This document shows, piece after piece, positions 1 through 8,557 of a stretch of 64,000 nucleotides of DNA (positions within the stretch are counted from its first letter, which is position 1; each line of letters starts with the position of its first letter). The notes beneath the pieces were generated by a model that was not told the origin of the DNA, did no database searches, and saw nothing but the letters and a program-made list of their open reading frames with translations. A program made the position numbers and the translations under genes. The DNA comes from Caldibacillus debilis DSM 16016 (GTDB lineage Bacteria > Bacillota > Bacilli > Bacillales > Caldibacillaceae), in assembly GCF_000383875.1 (NCBI RefSeq), contig NZ_KB912884.1, positions 1 through 64,000 of the forward strand. The letters run 5' to 3'.

Positions 1-240
1 AAAGACAGACAAAGGAGCGTCCGAAAACAGCGGGAAGCCCGGAAAATCGTAAAGATGAGCGCAATATTGCATGAGAGAACCCGGCCATCAGTCGGGGTGC
101 GGCACGGATCGATCGCGGTATACACGTGCAATTCAAGTGCCGTAGGAAGATTGCGGAAGGTCATCCATAATGGCCAACATTACTGACACTTCCGGAATCG
201 ATTTACAGGAACTGGCAAAAACATTAGTTGTGGTGTACAA

Positions 241-310
241 AATGAGGGCGCCTGAATTATTGATCTGATAACCATCCCGAGAAAATCTTGACACATACCT
301 CTTTTTTCGG
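241..310. repeat. Dispersed repeat piece W, similar to 44734-44803
   Basis: This roughly 70-bp stretch matches 44734-44803 at about 53 of 69 positions by hand alignment. Shared blocks include ATGAGGG, CCTGAA, ATAACC, CCCGAGAA and CATAC. A 32-codon reading frame (170-268) with a GGAAGG ribosome-binding-like site runs into the repeat, but nothing else shows that it is expressed. The pieces may be the end of an old insertion sequence. No gene is recognisable in 1-361, and the minus-strand frame at 133-492 is not convincing. Confidence 0.5.
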
Positions 311-314
311 CAAG

Positions 315-343
315 TTGAAAAAAGGACGGAAAACATTGATAAT
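315..343 (+). promoter_or_regulatory. Candidate sigma-A promoter of rnz
   Basis: TTGAAA at 315-320 and GATAAT at 338-343 are separated by 17 bp and lie about 55 bp before the RNase Z start. A TTGACA at 288-293 is also present but has no good -10 box at the right distance. Confidence 0.5.
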
Positions 344-397
344 AGTATTGATTGACGGCACATGCCGACGGGATTCAGGAATTGGAGGAGTTCAGAA

Positions 398-1330
398 TTG
401 GAAATCGTCTTTCTTGGAACGGGGGCCGGTATGCCCGCGAAGCAGAGAAACGTGACATCCATCGCCTTGAAAATTTTGTCCAAGGGAGCCATTTGGCTTT
501 TTGACTGCGGCGAAGGGACACAGCATCAATTGCTGCACACGTCGCTGAAACCGCGGAAGATCGAGAAAATCTTCATCACCCATTTGCACGGAGACCATAT
601 TTTCGGATTGCCGGGGCTGCTCGGCAGCCGTTCCTTTTTGGGAGGGGAAGAGCCGCTTACGGTCTACGGCCCGCCGGGGATCCGTTCCTTTATCGAGACC
701 TCCCTTTCCGTCAGTTCCACCCGCCTGAAGTATGATCTTTCCGTCGTCGAGATCGGGGAAGGAACCGTTTACGAGGACGACCAGTTCATCGTGGAGGCGA
801 AAAGGCTGGATCATGCCGTTTTAACCTTCGGCTACCGCATTGTCGAAAAAGACCAGCCGGGCACGCTCTTGGTCGACAAGCTGATGGCGTTGGGCATTCA
901 GCCGGGACCGATTTACAAGCGGATCAAATCGGAGCCGACCGTCCGGCTGGACGACGGAAGGGTTCTCGATTGCTCCGAATTTATCGGCCCGCCCAAAAAG
1001 GGGAGGATCGTGGCCATTTTGGGGGATACCCGCCCCTGTGAAAACGGGGTGGCCTTGGCCAAGGATGCCGACCTGGTCATCCACGAAGCGACCTTTGAAA
1101 AAAAAGCGGAAAGCCTGGCCGCCGAATATTTTCATTCCACGACCCGGCAGGCGGCGGAGATCGCCAAAAAAGCCAACGCGAAGGCGCTGTGTTTAACCCA
1201 TATCAGTTCCAGGTACGAATTGAAAGACAATCCCCTTTTGGAAAGGGAAGCGAAGGAAATCTTTCCGAATTCGACGGTCGCCAAGGATTTTAAAAAAATC
1301 CTCATCCCGGTAAAAAAGGACCGGCATTGA
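398..1330 (+). CDS. rnz: Ribonuclease Z (tRNA 3'-processing endonuclease)
   Basis: RNase Z cuts tRNA precursors just after the discriminator base so that CCA can be added; it acts in the cytoplasm. The protein is a metallo-beta-lactamase fold with the zinc motif THLHGDH at residues 61-67, a GDTRP segment and a late LTHISSRY histidine motif. At about 310 aa it matches the family (307 aa in B. subtilis). The TTG at 398 is chosen over the upstream ATG at 362 because GGAGGAG (384-390) sits 7 nt before it and the protein then begins LEIVFLGTG, as in homologues. It is monocistronic and ends in a strong terminator. The window's own tRNA-Ser has no encoded CCA, consistent with a need for this enzyme. 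Confidence 0.95.
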   Translation: MEIVFLGTGAGMPAKQRNVTSIALKILSKGAIWLFDCGEGTQHQLLHTSLKPRKIEKIFITHLHGDHIFGLPGLLGSRSFLGGEEPLTVYGPPGIRSFIETSLSVSSTRLKYDLSVVEIGEGTVYEDDQFIVEAKRLDHAVLTFGYRIVEKDQPGTLLVDKLMALGIQPGPIYKRIKSEPTVRLDDGRVLDCSEFIGPPKKGRIVAILGDTRPCENGVALAKDADLVIHEATFEKKAESLAAEYFHSTTRQAAEIAKKANAKALCLTHISSRYELKDNPLLEREAKEIFPNSTVAKDFKKILIPVKKDRH

Positions 1331-1348
1331 AAAGCCGGTCCGGTTTTT
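1318..1348 (+). terminator. Rho-independent terminator after rnz
   Basis: Perfect 8-bp stem GGACCGGC / GCCGGTCC with an 8-nt loop, then GG and a run of five T. The stem overlaps the last codons of rnz. Confidence 0.85.
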
Positions 1349-1607
1349 ATCACGGGGCAAAGGAACGATGCTCCTTTTTGGCCGGCCGCGATGCCCGCCG
1401 GATCTTTCCCGGATTTTGCGAAGAAGGCCCTTGTTTGCGCGAAGGGTTTCTTTTTTTTTCGGAAAGAAGTTTTAAAATCCGTCGATTTTCCTTTTTCATT
1501 GCCGGCGAAAGAATGGCGAAAATTTTGTGAACTATTTCACTAATCTATTTACTTTTTCTCCCGTTGTTTTTATAGTAAAAATAGAGAATAAATTTTTTTG
1601 GATAATA

Positions 1608-1633
1608 GGGACAAAAAATGTCCTAAAGGGACA
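1608..1633. promoter_or_regulatory. GGACA-type inverted repeat, possible operator
   Basis: GGGACA (1608-1613) is followed by TGTCC (1619-1623) and GGGACA (1628-1633), which form an inverted repeat TGTCC-N5-GGACA plus an extra half-site. It lies 150-180 bp before the SDR gene in an AT-rich stretch, as a regulator site would. The cognate regulator is unknown. Confidence 0.3.
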
Positions 1634-1637
1634 TATG

Positions 1638-1715
1638 TTGACCAACAGAATCGGAAAGACTTGCGGACGGCAATGTTCGCCAAACCCTTTAAGGATATTG
1701 ACCAAAAGAATCGGA
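1638..1715 (+). repeat. 18-bp direct repeat upstream of the SDR gene
   Basis: TTGACCAACAGAATCGGA (1638-1655) recurs with a single change at 1698-1715, an offset of 60 bp. It may be a pair of regulator sites or a relic of a local duplication. The rest of 1349-1785 holds no recognisable gene. Confidence 0.6.
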
Positions 1716-1785
1716 CGGAAATTCTCCCGTGTTTAATTCCGGTTCACGGGATGAAAATAAAAATGTTGGTGAAGGAGGAAAAAGG

Positions 1786-2541
1786 ATGAAATTGCAAGGG
1801 AAAGTGGCCATCGTCACCGGTGCTGCGGTCGGGATCGGAAGGGCGGTCGCCGAATTGTTCGCCAAGGAAGGGGCGAAGGTGGTTTTAACGGACATTAAGG
1901 AAAAGGAAGGAATGGAAGCGGCAAAAAGCATAAACGGCCATTCCGGCGAAGCCCTGTTTATCCGCCATGACGTTTCCAAGGAAGACGAATGGATCCGGGT
2001 CGTCAACGAAACGATGGAAAAGTACGGGACGATCGACATCTTGGTGAATAACGCCGGCGTCTATTATATTTGTCCCCTGGCGGAAACGACCTTGGAAAAA
2101 TGGAATTGGCTGATGGGCATCAATGTCACAGGCGTATTTTTGGGCATGAAACATGTCTTGCCGATTATGGCCAAAAACCGGAAAGGATCGGTCATCAATT
2201 TAAGCTCGGTCGCCGGACTGGGCGGCGCCGCCGGGCATTGCCTGTACGGGGCGAGCAAGGGAGCGGTGCGGATCATGACCAAGGATGCGGCGGTCGAATA
2301 CGGCCCGTTTAACGTCCGCATTAATTCCGTCCATCCCGCCTATATCCATACGGCCATGGCGGAATACGGAGCGGAGCAGGCCAAAACGGATGTCGAGAAA
2401 TTGGGAGAAAATTATCCCCTCGGCAGAATCGGAAAACCTGAAGAAGTGGCCAAAGCCTGCCTGTTTTTGGCTTCCGACGATTCCTCGTTCATCACGGGAG
2501 AAGAAATGGTTATTGACGGCGGCATGACGGTCAAGCTGTAA
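1786..2541 (+). CDS. Short-chain dehydrogenase/reductase (3-oxoacyl-ACP reductase/glucose dehydrogenase type)
   Basis: A classical SDR oxidoreductase of 251 aa using NAD(P). It has the cofactor motif TGAAVGIG (residues 11-18), the NNAG motif, catalytic Y154 and K158 in YGASK, and a C-terminal GEEMVIDGGM typical of FabG-like enzymes. The start at 1786 follows a GAAGGAGG ribosome-binding site (1771-1778); the frame is open further upstream but without homology. Substrate cannot be read from sequence; cyclic alcohols, steroids, sugars or acyl chains are all possible in this family. It is a single gene, convergent with namA across a shared terminator, and is preceded by unusual repeated upstream elements. 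Confidence 0.8.
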   Translation: MKLQGKVAIVTGAAVGIGRAVAELFAKEGAKVVLTDIKEKEGMEAAKSINGHSGEALFIRHDVSKEDEWIRVVNETMEKYGTIDILVNNAGVYYICPLAETTLEKWNWLMGINVTGVFLGMKHVLPIMAKNRKGSVINLSSVAGLGGAAGHCLYGASKGAVRIMTKDAAVEYGPFNVRINSVHPAYIHTAMAEYGAEQAKTDVEKLGENYPLGRIGKPEEVAKACLFLASDDSSFITGEEMVIDGGMTVKL

Positions 2542-2582
2542 CGGTACGGGCTCATTCCGGGAAGCGGCGGACAGATGCGGAA

Positions 2583-2643
2583 AAACCCCGATGCGGAAGG
2601 ATGAAAGAGGGTTGCGCCCTTTCTTCCTCCGCGATCGGGGTTT
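2583..2643. terminator. Bidirectional terminator between the SDR gene and namA
   Basis: A long hairpin with outer stem AAACCCCGAT / ATCGGGGTTT lies between two convergent genes, with A-rich and T-rich flanks. It can serve both strands. Confidence 0.75.
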
Positions 2644-2653
2644 CGTTTATGAC

Positions 2654-3682
2654 TCAAATCCAGCCGCGCCTGTATTGTTCGGGGGCCTCAAGCGGATGGC
2701 CCAATTCCTTTGCGGCATGGTACGGCCAATAGGGGTTCCGCAGCAGTTCCCTACCCAAAAAGATGAGATCCGCCCGGCCGTTTTGCAAAATTTCTTCCGC
2801 CTGGAGGGGAGAAGTGATGAGGCCGACGGCTCCGACGGGGATATCCGCTTCCCTTTTGATCTTTTCCGCAAAAGGAACTTGGTAGCCGGGATAAACGCGG
2901 AATTGCGCGTCCGGAACGACGCCCCCCGAACTGACGTCGATCAGGTCGACGCCCAATTTTTTCAGCTGTTTCGCGATTTCCACATAATCATCGGCCACAA
3001 GGCCTCCCGCATGGTGGTCGGAGGCGGAGATGCGGACGAACAGCGGCCCGTCCCAAACGGTTTTTACTTCCCCGATGATTTCGAACAGCAGCCGGCACCG
3101 GTTTTCCGACGTTCCTCCGTAGGCGTCCTTCCGCTGATTCGTCAGCGGGGATAGAAACTGATTGATTAAATATCCGTGGGCGGCGTGGATCTCGATCACG
3201 TCAAATCCGCTTTTTTTCGCCCGTTCCGCCGCATCTTTAAAGGCTTTGACGGTCCGCCGGATGTCGTCTCTTGTCATTTCCTTCGGAAGCTTGTATTCAT
3301 CGGAAAAACGGAGGGGAGAAGGCGCGAAAATGTCGCCGTTTTTCACCCTGGCCTTCCTTCCGGCATGGGCCAGCTGGATGCCGGCCTTGGCCCCGTATTG
3401 TTTGATGGCCGATACGAGCTTCGCCAAACCTTCGATATGGGCATCGCTCCAAATGCCCAAATCCCGGTCGCTGATCCTTCCCTCCGGAAGCACGCCGGTG
3501 GCTTCCAAAATAATGAGCCCCACCTTTCCGACGGCCCGCGAGGTGTAGTGGGTAAAGTGGAAATCGCCGGGTTTTCCGTCTTCCTCGAAGCAGGAGTACA
3601 TGCACATCGGGCTCATCACGATCCGGTTGGGAAAGGTGACGTTTTTGACCGTATACGGTTCGAATAACTTGACTGCCATCAT
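2654..3682 (-). CDS. namA: NADPH dehydrogenase NamA (old yellow enzyme, YqjM)
   Basis: An FMN-dependent ene-reductase that reduces the C=C bond of activated alkenes and nitro compounds with NADPH, probably for detoxification. The roughly 342-residue protein follows B. subtilis YqjM closely: [12 protein letters not shown] (with the YqjM-type cysteine), [25 protein letters not shown] and [14 protein letters not shown]. The start is placed at one of two adjacent ATGs (3682 or 3679) behind AGGAGGT. The upstream open frame to 3856 has no homology and crosses the promoter. Transcription probably starts from TTGAAC-16-TATAAT at 3744-3717. Further upstream on the same strand is a 21-bp repeat array. 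Confidence 0.92.
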   Translation of the reverse strand: MMAVKLFEPYTVKNVTFPNRIVMSPMCMYSCFEEDGKPGDFHFTHYTSRAVGKVGLIILEATGVLPEGRISDRDLGIWSDAHIEGLAKLVSAIKQYGAKAGIQLAHAGRKARVKNGDIFAPSPLRFSDEYKLPKEMTRDDIRRTVKAFKDAAERAKKSGFDVIEIHAAHGYLINQFLSPLTNQRKDAYGGTSENRCRLLFEIIGEVKTVWDGPLFVRISASDHHAGGLVADDYVEIAKQLKKLGVDLIDVSSGGVVPDAQFRVYPGYQVPFAEKIKREADIPVGAVGLITSPLQAEEILQNGRADLIFLGRELLRNPYWPYHAAKELGHPLEAPEQYRRGWI

Positions 3683-3716
3683 GTTGACCTCCTTCGGCAC
3701 ATGGAATCTGATGGTA

Positions 3717-3744
3717 ATTATAACATTGCTTCCGCTCGGTTCAA
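3717..3744 (-). promoter_or_regulatory. Sigma-A promoter of namA
   Basis: On the minus strand TTGAAC (3744-3739) and TATAAT (3722-3717) are 16 bp apart, about 35 bp before the namA start. Confidence 0.65.
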
Positions 3745-3881
3745 ACGATCTGATTTCTTCAGCCAAACTTTTTTCAAAAAGCGCCGGATTTCCCGGGAGA
3801 ACGGAAGGGGATGGGGGACGCTTGTTCTCCTTTGCCTGCGGGAAGGGATTCGGCAAAAACCTTCCGGCGTCCCGCGGGAAT

Positions 3882-4054
3882 GTCCGGCATGTTCAACGGT
3901 TGGGCCATCATTTTCACATTTTTGTTCAACATGGGAAGAAATTTGTCCGGCATGGAAAAAAGAACCGTCATTCGGGAAAAAACGTCCATCATCACGGGAA
4001 AAATGTCCATCATTCCTCCCGTTGTCCAACATCCGTTTGCGGTTTGTCCAAAAT
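3882..4054 (-). repeat. 21-bp phased degenerate tandem repeat, array A
   Basis: On the minus strand the 9-mer ATGNYGGAC and close variants recur at right ends 4054, 4032, 4013, 3992, 3971, 3953, 3932, 3911 and 3890. Most steps are 21 bp; the others are 22, 19 and 18. Between cores the units are T-rich, typically ATTTTTCCCG. The array occupies the spacer between namA and the MBL gene and reads toward namA. About 113 bp aligns with 26473-26586 at roughly 80 percent by hand count, so the two arrays share an origin. A minus-strand frame (3774-4217) covers it, but coding is doubtful. Confidence 0.8.
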
Positions 4055-4372
4055 CAGGGCACTGATGGCAAACGTTGGTTTGCAGGAGGAGGCGGACGAA
4101 CGGATACCGGGAATTCTCCATTTGCTTGCCCGCCGATGTCCATGGGCTGTCAGAAAACATTTGAGAAACATCTTCCGGATGCGCCATGTATGAACGGGAA
4201 AGGGGAGCCGCCTGCAATGGCGAATGGCTGGACGAGGCTGCCGCCGCAGCCCGTCGGCAAACGGCCCCGGCGCCGCTCGGAGCCTGGAAACTTTCGGTAT
4301 TTGTTTTTCTATGATAAAGTAATAATTTAGGAAGAAGATTTTGACATTGGATATAAAGTTAGGGGAATGCAT

Positions 4373-5338
4373 ATGGCGGAATGGTGCGGTAACATCGCGA
4401 AGATCTCCTTGCCGACGCCCTTTCCCGTCGGCGATGTGAATGTTTATGTCGTAAAAGGGGAGGCGCTCACGCTGATCGATGCCGGGGTGAAAACGGAAGC
4501 GGCCTGGCAAAGGTTCACGGAAGAATTGGGCAGCCTCCGTTTAAAGCCCGAAGACATCGAACAGGTCGTTCTGACCCACCATCACCCGGATCATACCGGA
4601 CTGGTGGATTTTTTGCCTCAGGCGAAAGTGTACGGCCACACCCTTTGCCAGCGGTGGCTGGTCCGCGATGAAAGCTTTTTGCAGGAGTATCGCGATTTTT
4701 ATCGCGGGCTGTTTGAAGCGCTGTCCGTTCCCCCGGAACTGATGGGAAATTTGCGGAGGATGGAAAAGACGCTGGACTTTGCCGGAAACCGCCCGCTGGA
4801 CGGGACGCTGGCGGAAGGGATGGAAGTGGACGGCCTACCCGGCTGGTTTGTCATCGAAACCCCCGGCCACGCCCAAAGCCATATCAGCTTGTGGAACGAA
4901 AAGGAAGGGGTGCTGATCGGGGGCGACCATATTCTCGCGACCATCTCTTCCAACCCGATGCTGGAACCGCCTGTCTCCCGGGGCGCGGAACGCCCGAAAC
5001 CCCAGCTCCAGTACAATGCCTCGCTGAAAAAAATCAAAGGGTACCCGGTCCGGCTTGTTTTCAGCGGACACGGCCAGGAAGTGCGCCACGTCCACGCCTT
5101 GATCGACCGGCGGATTTTGCGCCAGCACGAACGGGCGATGCATGTGAAGGAGATGCTGGAAGACCGGGCTTTGACCGGGTTTGAAATATGCAAAAACCTT
5201 TTCCCGCAGGCCTACGAACGGGAATTGGGCTTAACCATGTCGGAAACCGTGGGGCAGCTCGATTATTTGCAATCCATCGGGGCCATCCGCGTCGAGGAAG
5301 GAGAAAAGGGAGAGAAATATTTCCGGGCAGCCGTTTGA
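4373..5338 (+). CDS. MBL-fold metallohydrolase (YqjP-like)
   Basis: A metallo-beta-lactamase superfamily hydrolase of 321 aa with the zinc-binding THHHPDH motif at residues 68-74, a GHAQSHISL segment, GGDHIL and SGHG. The N-terminus (PTPFPVGDVNVYVV) and length match YqjP of B. subtilis; the last 80 residues resemble the helical C-terminal domain of the LACTB2/YqjP group. The natural substrate is unknown. ATG 4373 is preferred over 4367 because AGGGG (4361-4365) is 7 nt before it. It is followed by a gene with the same relative position as yqjQ, as in B. subtilis. Confidence 0.85.
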   Translation: MAEWCGNIAKISLPTPFPVGDVNVYVVKGEALTLIDAGVKTEAAWQRFTEELGSLRLKPEDIEQVVLTHHHPDHTGLVDFLPQAKVYGHTLCQRWLVRDESFLQEYRDFYRGLFEALSVPPELMGNLRRMEKTLDFAGNRPLDGTLAEGMEVDGLPGWFVIETPGHAQSHISLWNEKEGVLIGGDHILATISSNPMLEPPVSRGAERPKPQLQYNASLKKIKGYPVRLVFSGHGQEVRHVHALIDRRILRQHERAMHVKEMLEDRALTGFEICKNLFPQAYERELGLTMSETVGQLDYLQSIGAIRVEEGEKGEKYFRAAV

Positions 5339-5551
5339 TTTCCAAAAAAAGCGGGGAAAAATCCCGGGCGTTGGCCGGTTTTCGGGGGCGGACGGCAAGG
5401 GTTCCGCCGCCGGATGCCGGCTTTTGCGGGTTCCTGCCGCCTTCCGTTTCAACCGGCCGTTTGCGGGCCGATCGTCCTTTTCGGGAGCTTTTCGTCTGCG
5501 CAGGCGTACGGCAGCCTGCGAAAACTGTCTTTACCGGGGGAGGATAGGAAA

Positions 5552-6346
5552 ATGAACGATCGTTTGCGGGGGAAAACGGTGATCATTACGGGAGCGACCG
5601 GCGGCCTCGGGGAACAGATCGCCGTCCGCTGCGCCGAAAGCGGGGCGCGTCTCGTTTTAATCGCAAGAAACGGGGAAAAACTCGAGCGGATGAAAAGAGA
5701 GCTTGGGGACCGGTTTTCCGTCTCCGTCTCGGCTTATGCCGCGGACCTCGCCCGCCGGGAGGAAATCGAAGCCCTTTTTCCAAAAATCGAACGGGAAACG
5801 GAAACCGTCGATTGTTTGGTCAATAATGCCGGGTTCGGCCTTTTTAAGACGACCCAGGACATCACGATGGAAGAAGCGGAAAACATGTTTGCCGTCAACG
5901 TCTTCGCCCTGATGGCGTTGACCAAATTCGTTCTTCCGGCGATGCTGAAACAAAGAAGCGGCCACATCATCAACATCGCCTCCCAAGCGGGGAAAATCGC
6001 CACGCCGAAGGCCGGGGTTTACGCCGCGACGAAGAGCGCCGTTTTAAGCTTTACCGACAGCCTGCGGATGGAAGTGAAAGGAACCGGCGTGTTCGTGACC
6101 GCCGTCAATCCCGGTCCGATGGCTACCCGCTTTTTTCAGACGGCGGATCCGTCCGGAACCTACGTGGCCAATTTGGGCCGGTGGATTGTTCCCGCCGAGA
6201 AGGTGGCCGAAAAAATCGTCGGCCGGATGTTGACGGACACCCGGGAGATCAACATCCCCGTTCCCATGAATCTCGCCGCCAAGCTCTACGCCCTCTTTCC
6301 TTCCCTCGTGGAAAGGGTCGGAAAGAAGGCCTTTTATAAAAAATAG
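5552..6346 (+). CDS. yqjQ: Short-chain dehydrogenase (YqjQ-like)
   Basis: A 264-residue SDR of the DltE/YqjQ type. Visible motifs are TGATGGLG near residue 15, NNAGFG, and catalytic Y157/K161 in YAATK, followed by NPGPMATRFF. The C-terminal tail is hydrophobic and basic, as in the membrane-associated YqjQ/DHRS7 subgroup. The start follows GGGGGAGG; the frame is open upstream without similarity. The physiological substrate is not known. It sits 213 bp after the MBL gene, probably cotranscribed, and ends in a terminator. Confidence 0.85.
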   Translation: MNDRLRGKTVIITGATGGLGEQIAVRCAESGARLVLIARNGEKLERMKRELGDRFSVSVSAYAADLARREEIEALFPKIERETETVDCLVNNAGFGLFKTTQDITMEEAENMFAVNVFALMALTKFVLPAMLKQRSGHIINIASQAGKIATPKAGVYAATKSAVLSFTDSLRMEVKGTGVFVTAVNPGPMATRFFQTADPSGTYVANLGRWIVPAEKVAEKIVGRMLTDTREINIPVPMNLAAKLYALFPSLVERVGKKAFYKK

Positions 6347-6380
6347 CCGGCGGCTTGAAACGCGTTTTCCGATCATGGGG

Positions 6381-6433
6381 GCTGTCCCGAGGGCCGGCAA
6401 AGCGGCCTTTTGCGGACGGCCTTCAGCTTTTTT
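6381..6433 (+). terminator. Nested hairpin terminator after yqjQ
   Basis: Outer pairs GCTG / CAGC and AGGGCCG / CGGCCTT enclose GCAAA / TTTTGC, followed by TTTTTT at 6428-6433. A hairpin of similar nested design follows pdp. Confidence 0.7.
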
Positions 6434-6583
6434 GTCAATATTTTCCCTTCCCAAAGGAACTGTTTCTTCCCATCTCCGCGTATCTCCCCTTTTCTTTTCA
6501 TTTGCGGCGGTTTGCTGCCGATTTTTCAAATTGTTCTTTGCCATGGCGGGAAAGCTTTTGACAGGGATTCCATAAACTTCTAA

Positions 6584-6612
6584 TTGAAATATTTAACATA
6601 GTTATTTAAAAT
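6584..6612 (+). promoter_or_regulatory. Sigma-A promoter of the polYB-yolD operon
   Basis: TTGAAA (6584-6589) and TAAAAT (6607-6612) are 17 bp apart. The LexA box lies just downstream of the expected start point. Confidence 0.6.
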
Positions 6613-6628
6613 ATGAATAAAATAAAAC

Positions 6629-6642
6629 CGAACATATGTTTG
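6629..6642. promoter_or_regulatory. LexA (DinR) SOS box
   Basis: CGAACATATGTTTG fits the Bacillus LexA consensus CGAAC-N4-GTTCG with one mismatch. It is placed between promoter and start codon of a Y-family polymerase, where bound LexA would block transcription. Confidence 0.85.
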
Positions 6643-6658
6643 CTTTCGGGTGAGGAAA

Positions 6659-7945
6659 ATGGCCAATTTCCGTGAAGCGCAGCCCCCCGTGAATTACGAA
6701 CGAATGCCGCAAAAGCGCATTTTATGCATCGACATGAAAAGCTTTTATGCAAGTTGCGCGGCCGTCATGGAAGGCCTCGATCCGCGCGAATGCTACCTGG
6801 CCGTCGTCGGGGACGAACAAAGGATGGGAAGCGTCGTTCTGGCGGCCACGCCGAGGCTGAAAAAGGACTTCGGCATAAAAACCGGTTCCCGGCTGTATGA
6901 AATCCCCAAAGATCCGCGCATCCGCATCGTCGAGCCGAAGATGTCCGTTTATATGCGGGTATCCATGGAAATTACCCGGCTGTTCCACCGCTACGTGCCG
7001 AAGGAGGCGATCCATGTTTACAGCGTCGACGAAAGTTTCCTTCAGCTGGACGGAACGGCCCGGCTCTGGGGAGAAGCTTATGCGGTGGCGGAACAAATCA
7101 AGGATGAACTGGAGCGGGAGTTTCAGCTTCCCTGTTCGATCGGCATCGGCCCGAACATGCTGATGGCCAAGCTGGCCCTCGATTTGGAGGCGAAAAAAAC
7201 GGGGATCGCCCTGTGGACTTATGAGGATGTGCCGAAAAAATTGTGGCCGGTCGCACCGCTTCGGGAGATGTGGGGGATCGGCAGCCGGCTGGAAAGACGG
7301 TTGAATAACCTCGGCATTTTCTCTGTCGGTCAGCTTGCCAATTACGATTTGAAGAAACTGGAGGAAAAATTCGGCATCATCGGCAATCAGCTGTACTACC
7401 ACGCCTGGGGCGTCGATTTGTCGGAGATCGGCGCTCCGATCATGGAAGGACAGATCAGCTTCGGAAGAAGCCAAATCCTCCTGCGGGATTACAAAAAGGA
7501 AGAGGAGATTCGCTGCGTGATTCTGGAAATGTGCGAAGAGGTAGCGCGGCGGGCGAGAGAGCACGGGATGGCCGGAAGGACGATAAGCCTCGGCATCGGA
7601 TACAGCGCCGATGAAGGCGGAGGCGGGTTTCACCGCGCGCGGACGGTCGGGGGGCCGACGAACGTGACGGCGGACTTGTACCACGTTTGTCTCGGGCTTT
7701 TCAAGGAGAATTACAGCGGGAAAACCGTCAGGCAGATCTCCGTCACCCTTTCCAATGTGGTTCCCGATCAGTTCATGCAGCTGGATCTGTTCGATCCGAA
7801 CCGCTGGAAAAGAAGGCAGCTCGGGTATGCCATGGACCGCATCCGCCGGAAATACGGTTCCGGATCGCTGCTCCGGGCCGTGTCCTACACGGAGGCCGGA
7901 ACGGGGCGGATCCGCGCCGGGCTGATCGGCGGGCATAAATCGTGA
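6659..7945 (+). CDS. polYB: Y-family DNA polymerase (PolYB/YqjW, UmuC type)
   Basis: An error-prone translesion polymerase of 428 aa. Metal ligands are visible as D25 in CIDMKSFYASC and D124-E125 in YSVDESFL; helix-hairpin-helix and little-finger regions follow (MWGIGSRLERRL, ISFGRSQILLRDY). QLDLF at residues 374-378 matches the beta-clamp binding motif. The start at 6659 fits GGTGA at 6649-6653; a GTG at 6650 is possible but lacks a ribosome-binding site. A LexA box in the leader shows SOS control, as for yqjW in B. subtilis. The downstream YolD-family gene is the usual partner. Confidence 0.92.
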   Translation: MANFREAQPPVNYERMPQKRILCIDMKSFYASCAAVMEGLDPRECYLAVVGDEQRMGSVVLAATPRLKKDFGIKTGSRLYEIPKDPRIRIVEPKMSVYMRVSMEITRLFHRYVPKEAIHVYSVDESFLQLDGTARLWGEAYAVAEQIKDELEREFQLPCSIGIGPNMLMAKLALDLEAKKTGIALWTYEDVPKKLWPVAPLREMWGIGSRLERRLNNLGIFSVGQLANYDLKKLEEKFGIIGNQLYYHAWGVDLSEIGAPIMEGQISFGRSQILLRDYKKEEEIRCVILEMCEEVARRAREHGMAGRTISLGIGYSADEGGGGFHRARTVGGPTNVTADLYHVCLGLFKENYSGKTVRQISVTLSNVVPDQFMQLDLFDPNRWKRRQLGYAMDRIRRKYGSGSLLRAVSYTEAGTGRIRAGLIGGHKS

Positions 7946-8035
7946 CGGACCGCGCAGGAGCCGAAGAAAAAGCGATGACCGGCGACTGACCGGCGGATAT
8001 GATGACGAGCCATTTTACGGAAGGGAAGGATTCCG

Positions 8036-8362
8036 ATGATTCGCGACCGCGGCAGGATCAAATGGTCGGCGATGATGCTTCCGGAACATGTGAAAATGTT
8101 GCGGGAGTGGGCCGAGGAAGAAAAATGGGAGGAAGAAAAAACGGCCGATGAACAGGCCCGGGAAGAATGGGACGGGATTCTCTCCCAGGCCGTCGGGTCC
8201 CGGAGGAAGGTTCGCGTGAATTATTTCCGGAACCGGCGGTATGAAATGCTGACCGGAGTTGTGCGCCGGTCCGACCCCCTCGCCCGCACCATTGAGCTGG
8301 AAGCGGAGGGGAAAACCATTGTGTTGGAGCGGGAAAAAATCGCGGGAATCGATTGGGAATAA
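8036..8362 (+). CDS. YolD-like family protein
   Basis: A 108-residue protein of the YolD-like family, which in Bacillus is encoded next to UmuC-type polymerases (yqjW-yqjX, uvrX-yolD) and has been proposed to act like UmuD in steering them. RDRGRIKWSAMMLPEHVKML at the N-terminus is the family signature, followed by an acidic helix and a beta-rich C-terminus (VNYFRNRRYEMLTGVV). It lies 90 bp after polYB with its own AAGGGAAGGA site and no terminator between, so the pair should be one SOS operon. Confidence 0.85.
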   Translation: MIRDRGRIKWSAMMLPEHVKMLREWAEEEKWEEEKTADEQAREEWDGILSQAVGSRRKVRVNYFRNRRYEMLTGVVRRSDPLARTIELEAEGKTIVLEREKIAGIDWE

Positions 8363-8557
8363 TGGGAGATGGAGCGGATCCGGGCCGCCCGGCTGGGTGG
8401 CGGAACACCGGACGGCAGGGGAGAAAAGCCTCCGTCCGGCCGCCGGATTTCCGAGTCCTCATCCACTGCGGGATTCCCAAGCCCTTATCCGCCGCAGGAT
8501 TTCCCGGGCGTGCTGCGTCCGCTTCCCGAAACGGGAATTTAATTTTGCGACAAAGGA

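Noticed and set aside
133-492. 119-residue minus-strand frame at the left end
   Set aside because: It overlaps the rnz start and promoter, has no family motif, and its partial likeness to 44734-44803 is explained by the DNA repeat.
3774-4217. 147-residue minus-strand frame covering repeat array A
   Set aside because: Only the repeat part resembles anything, and the equivalent frame in array B is broken by a stop; no ribosome-binding site was seen.
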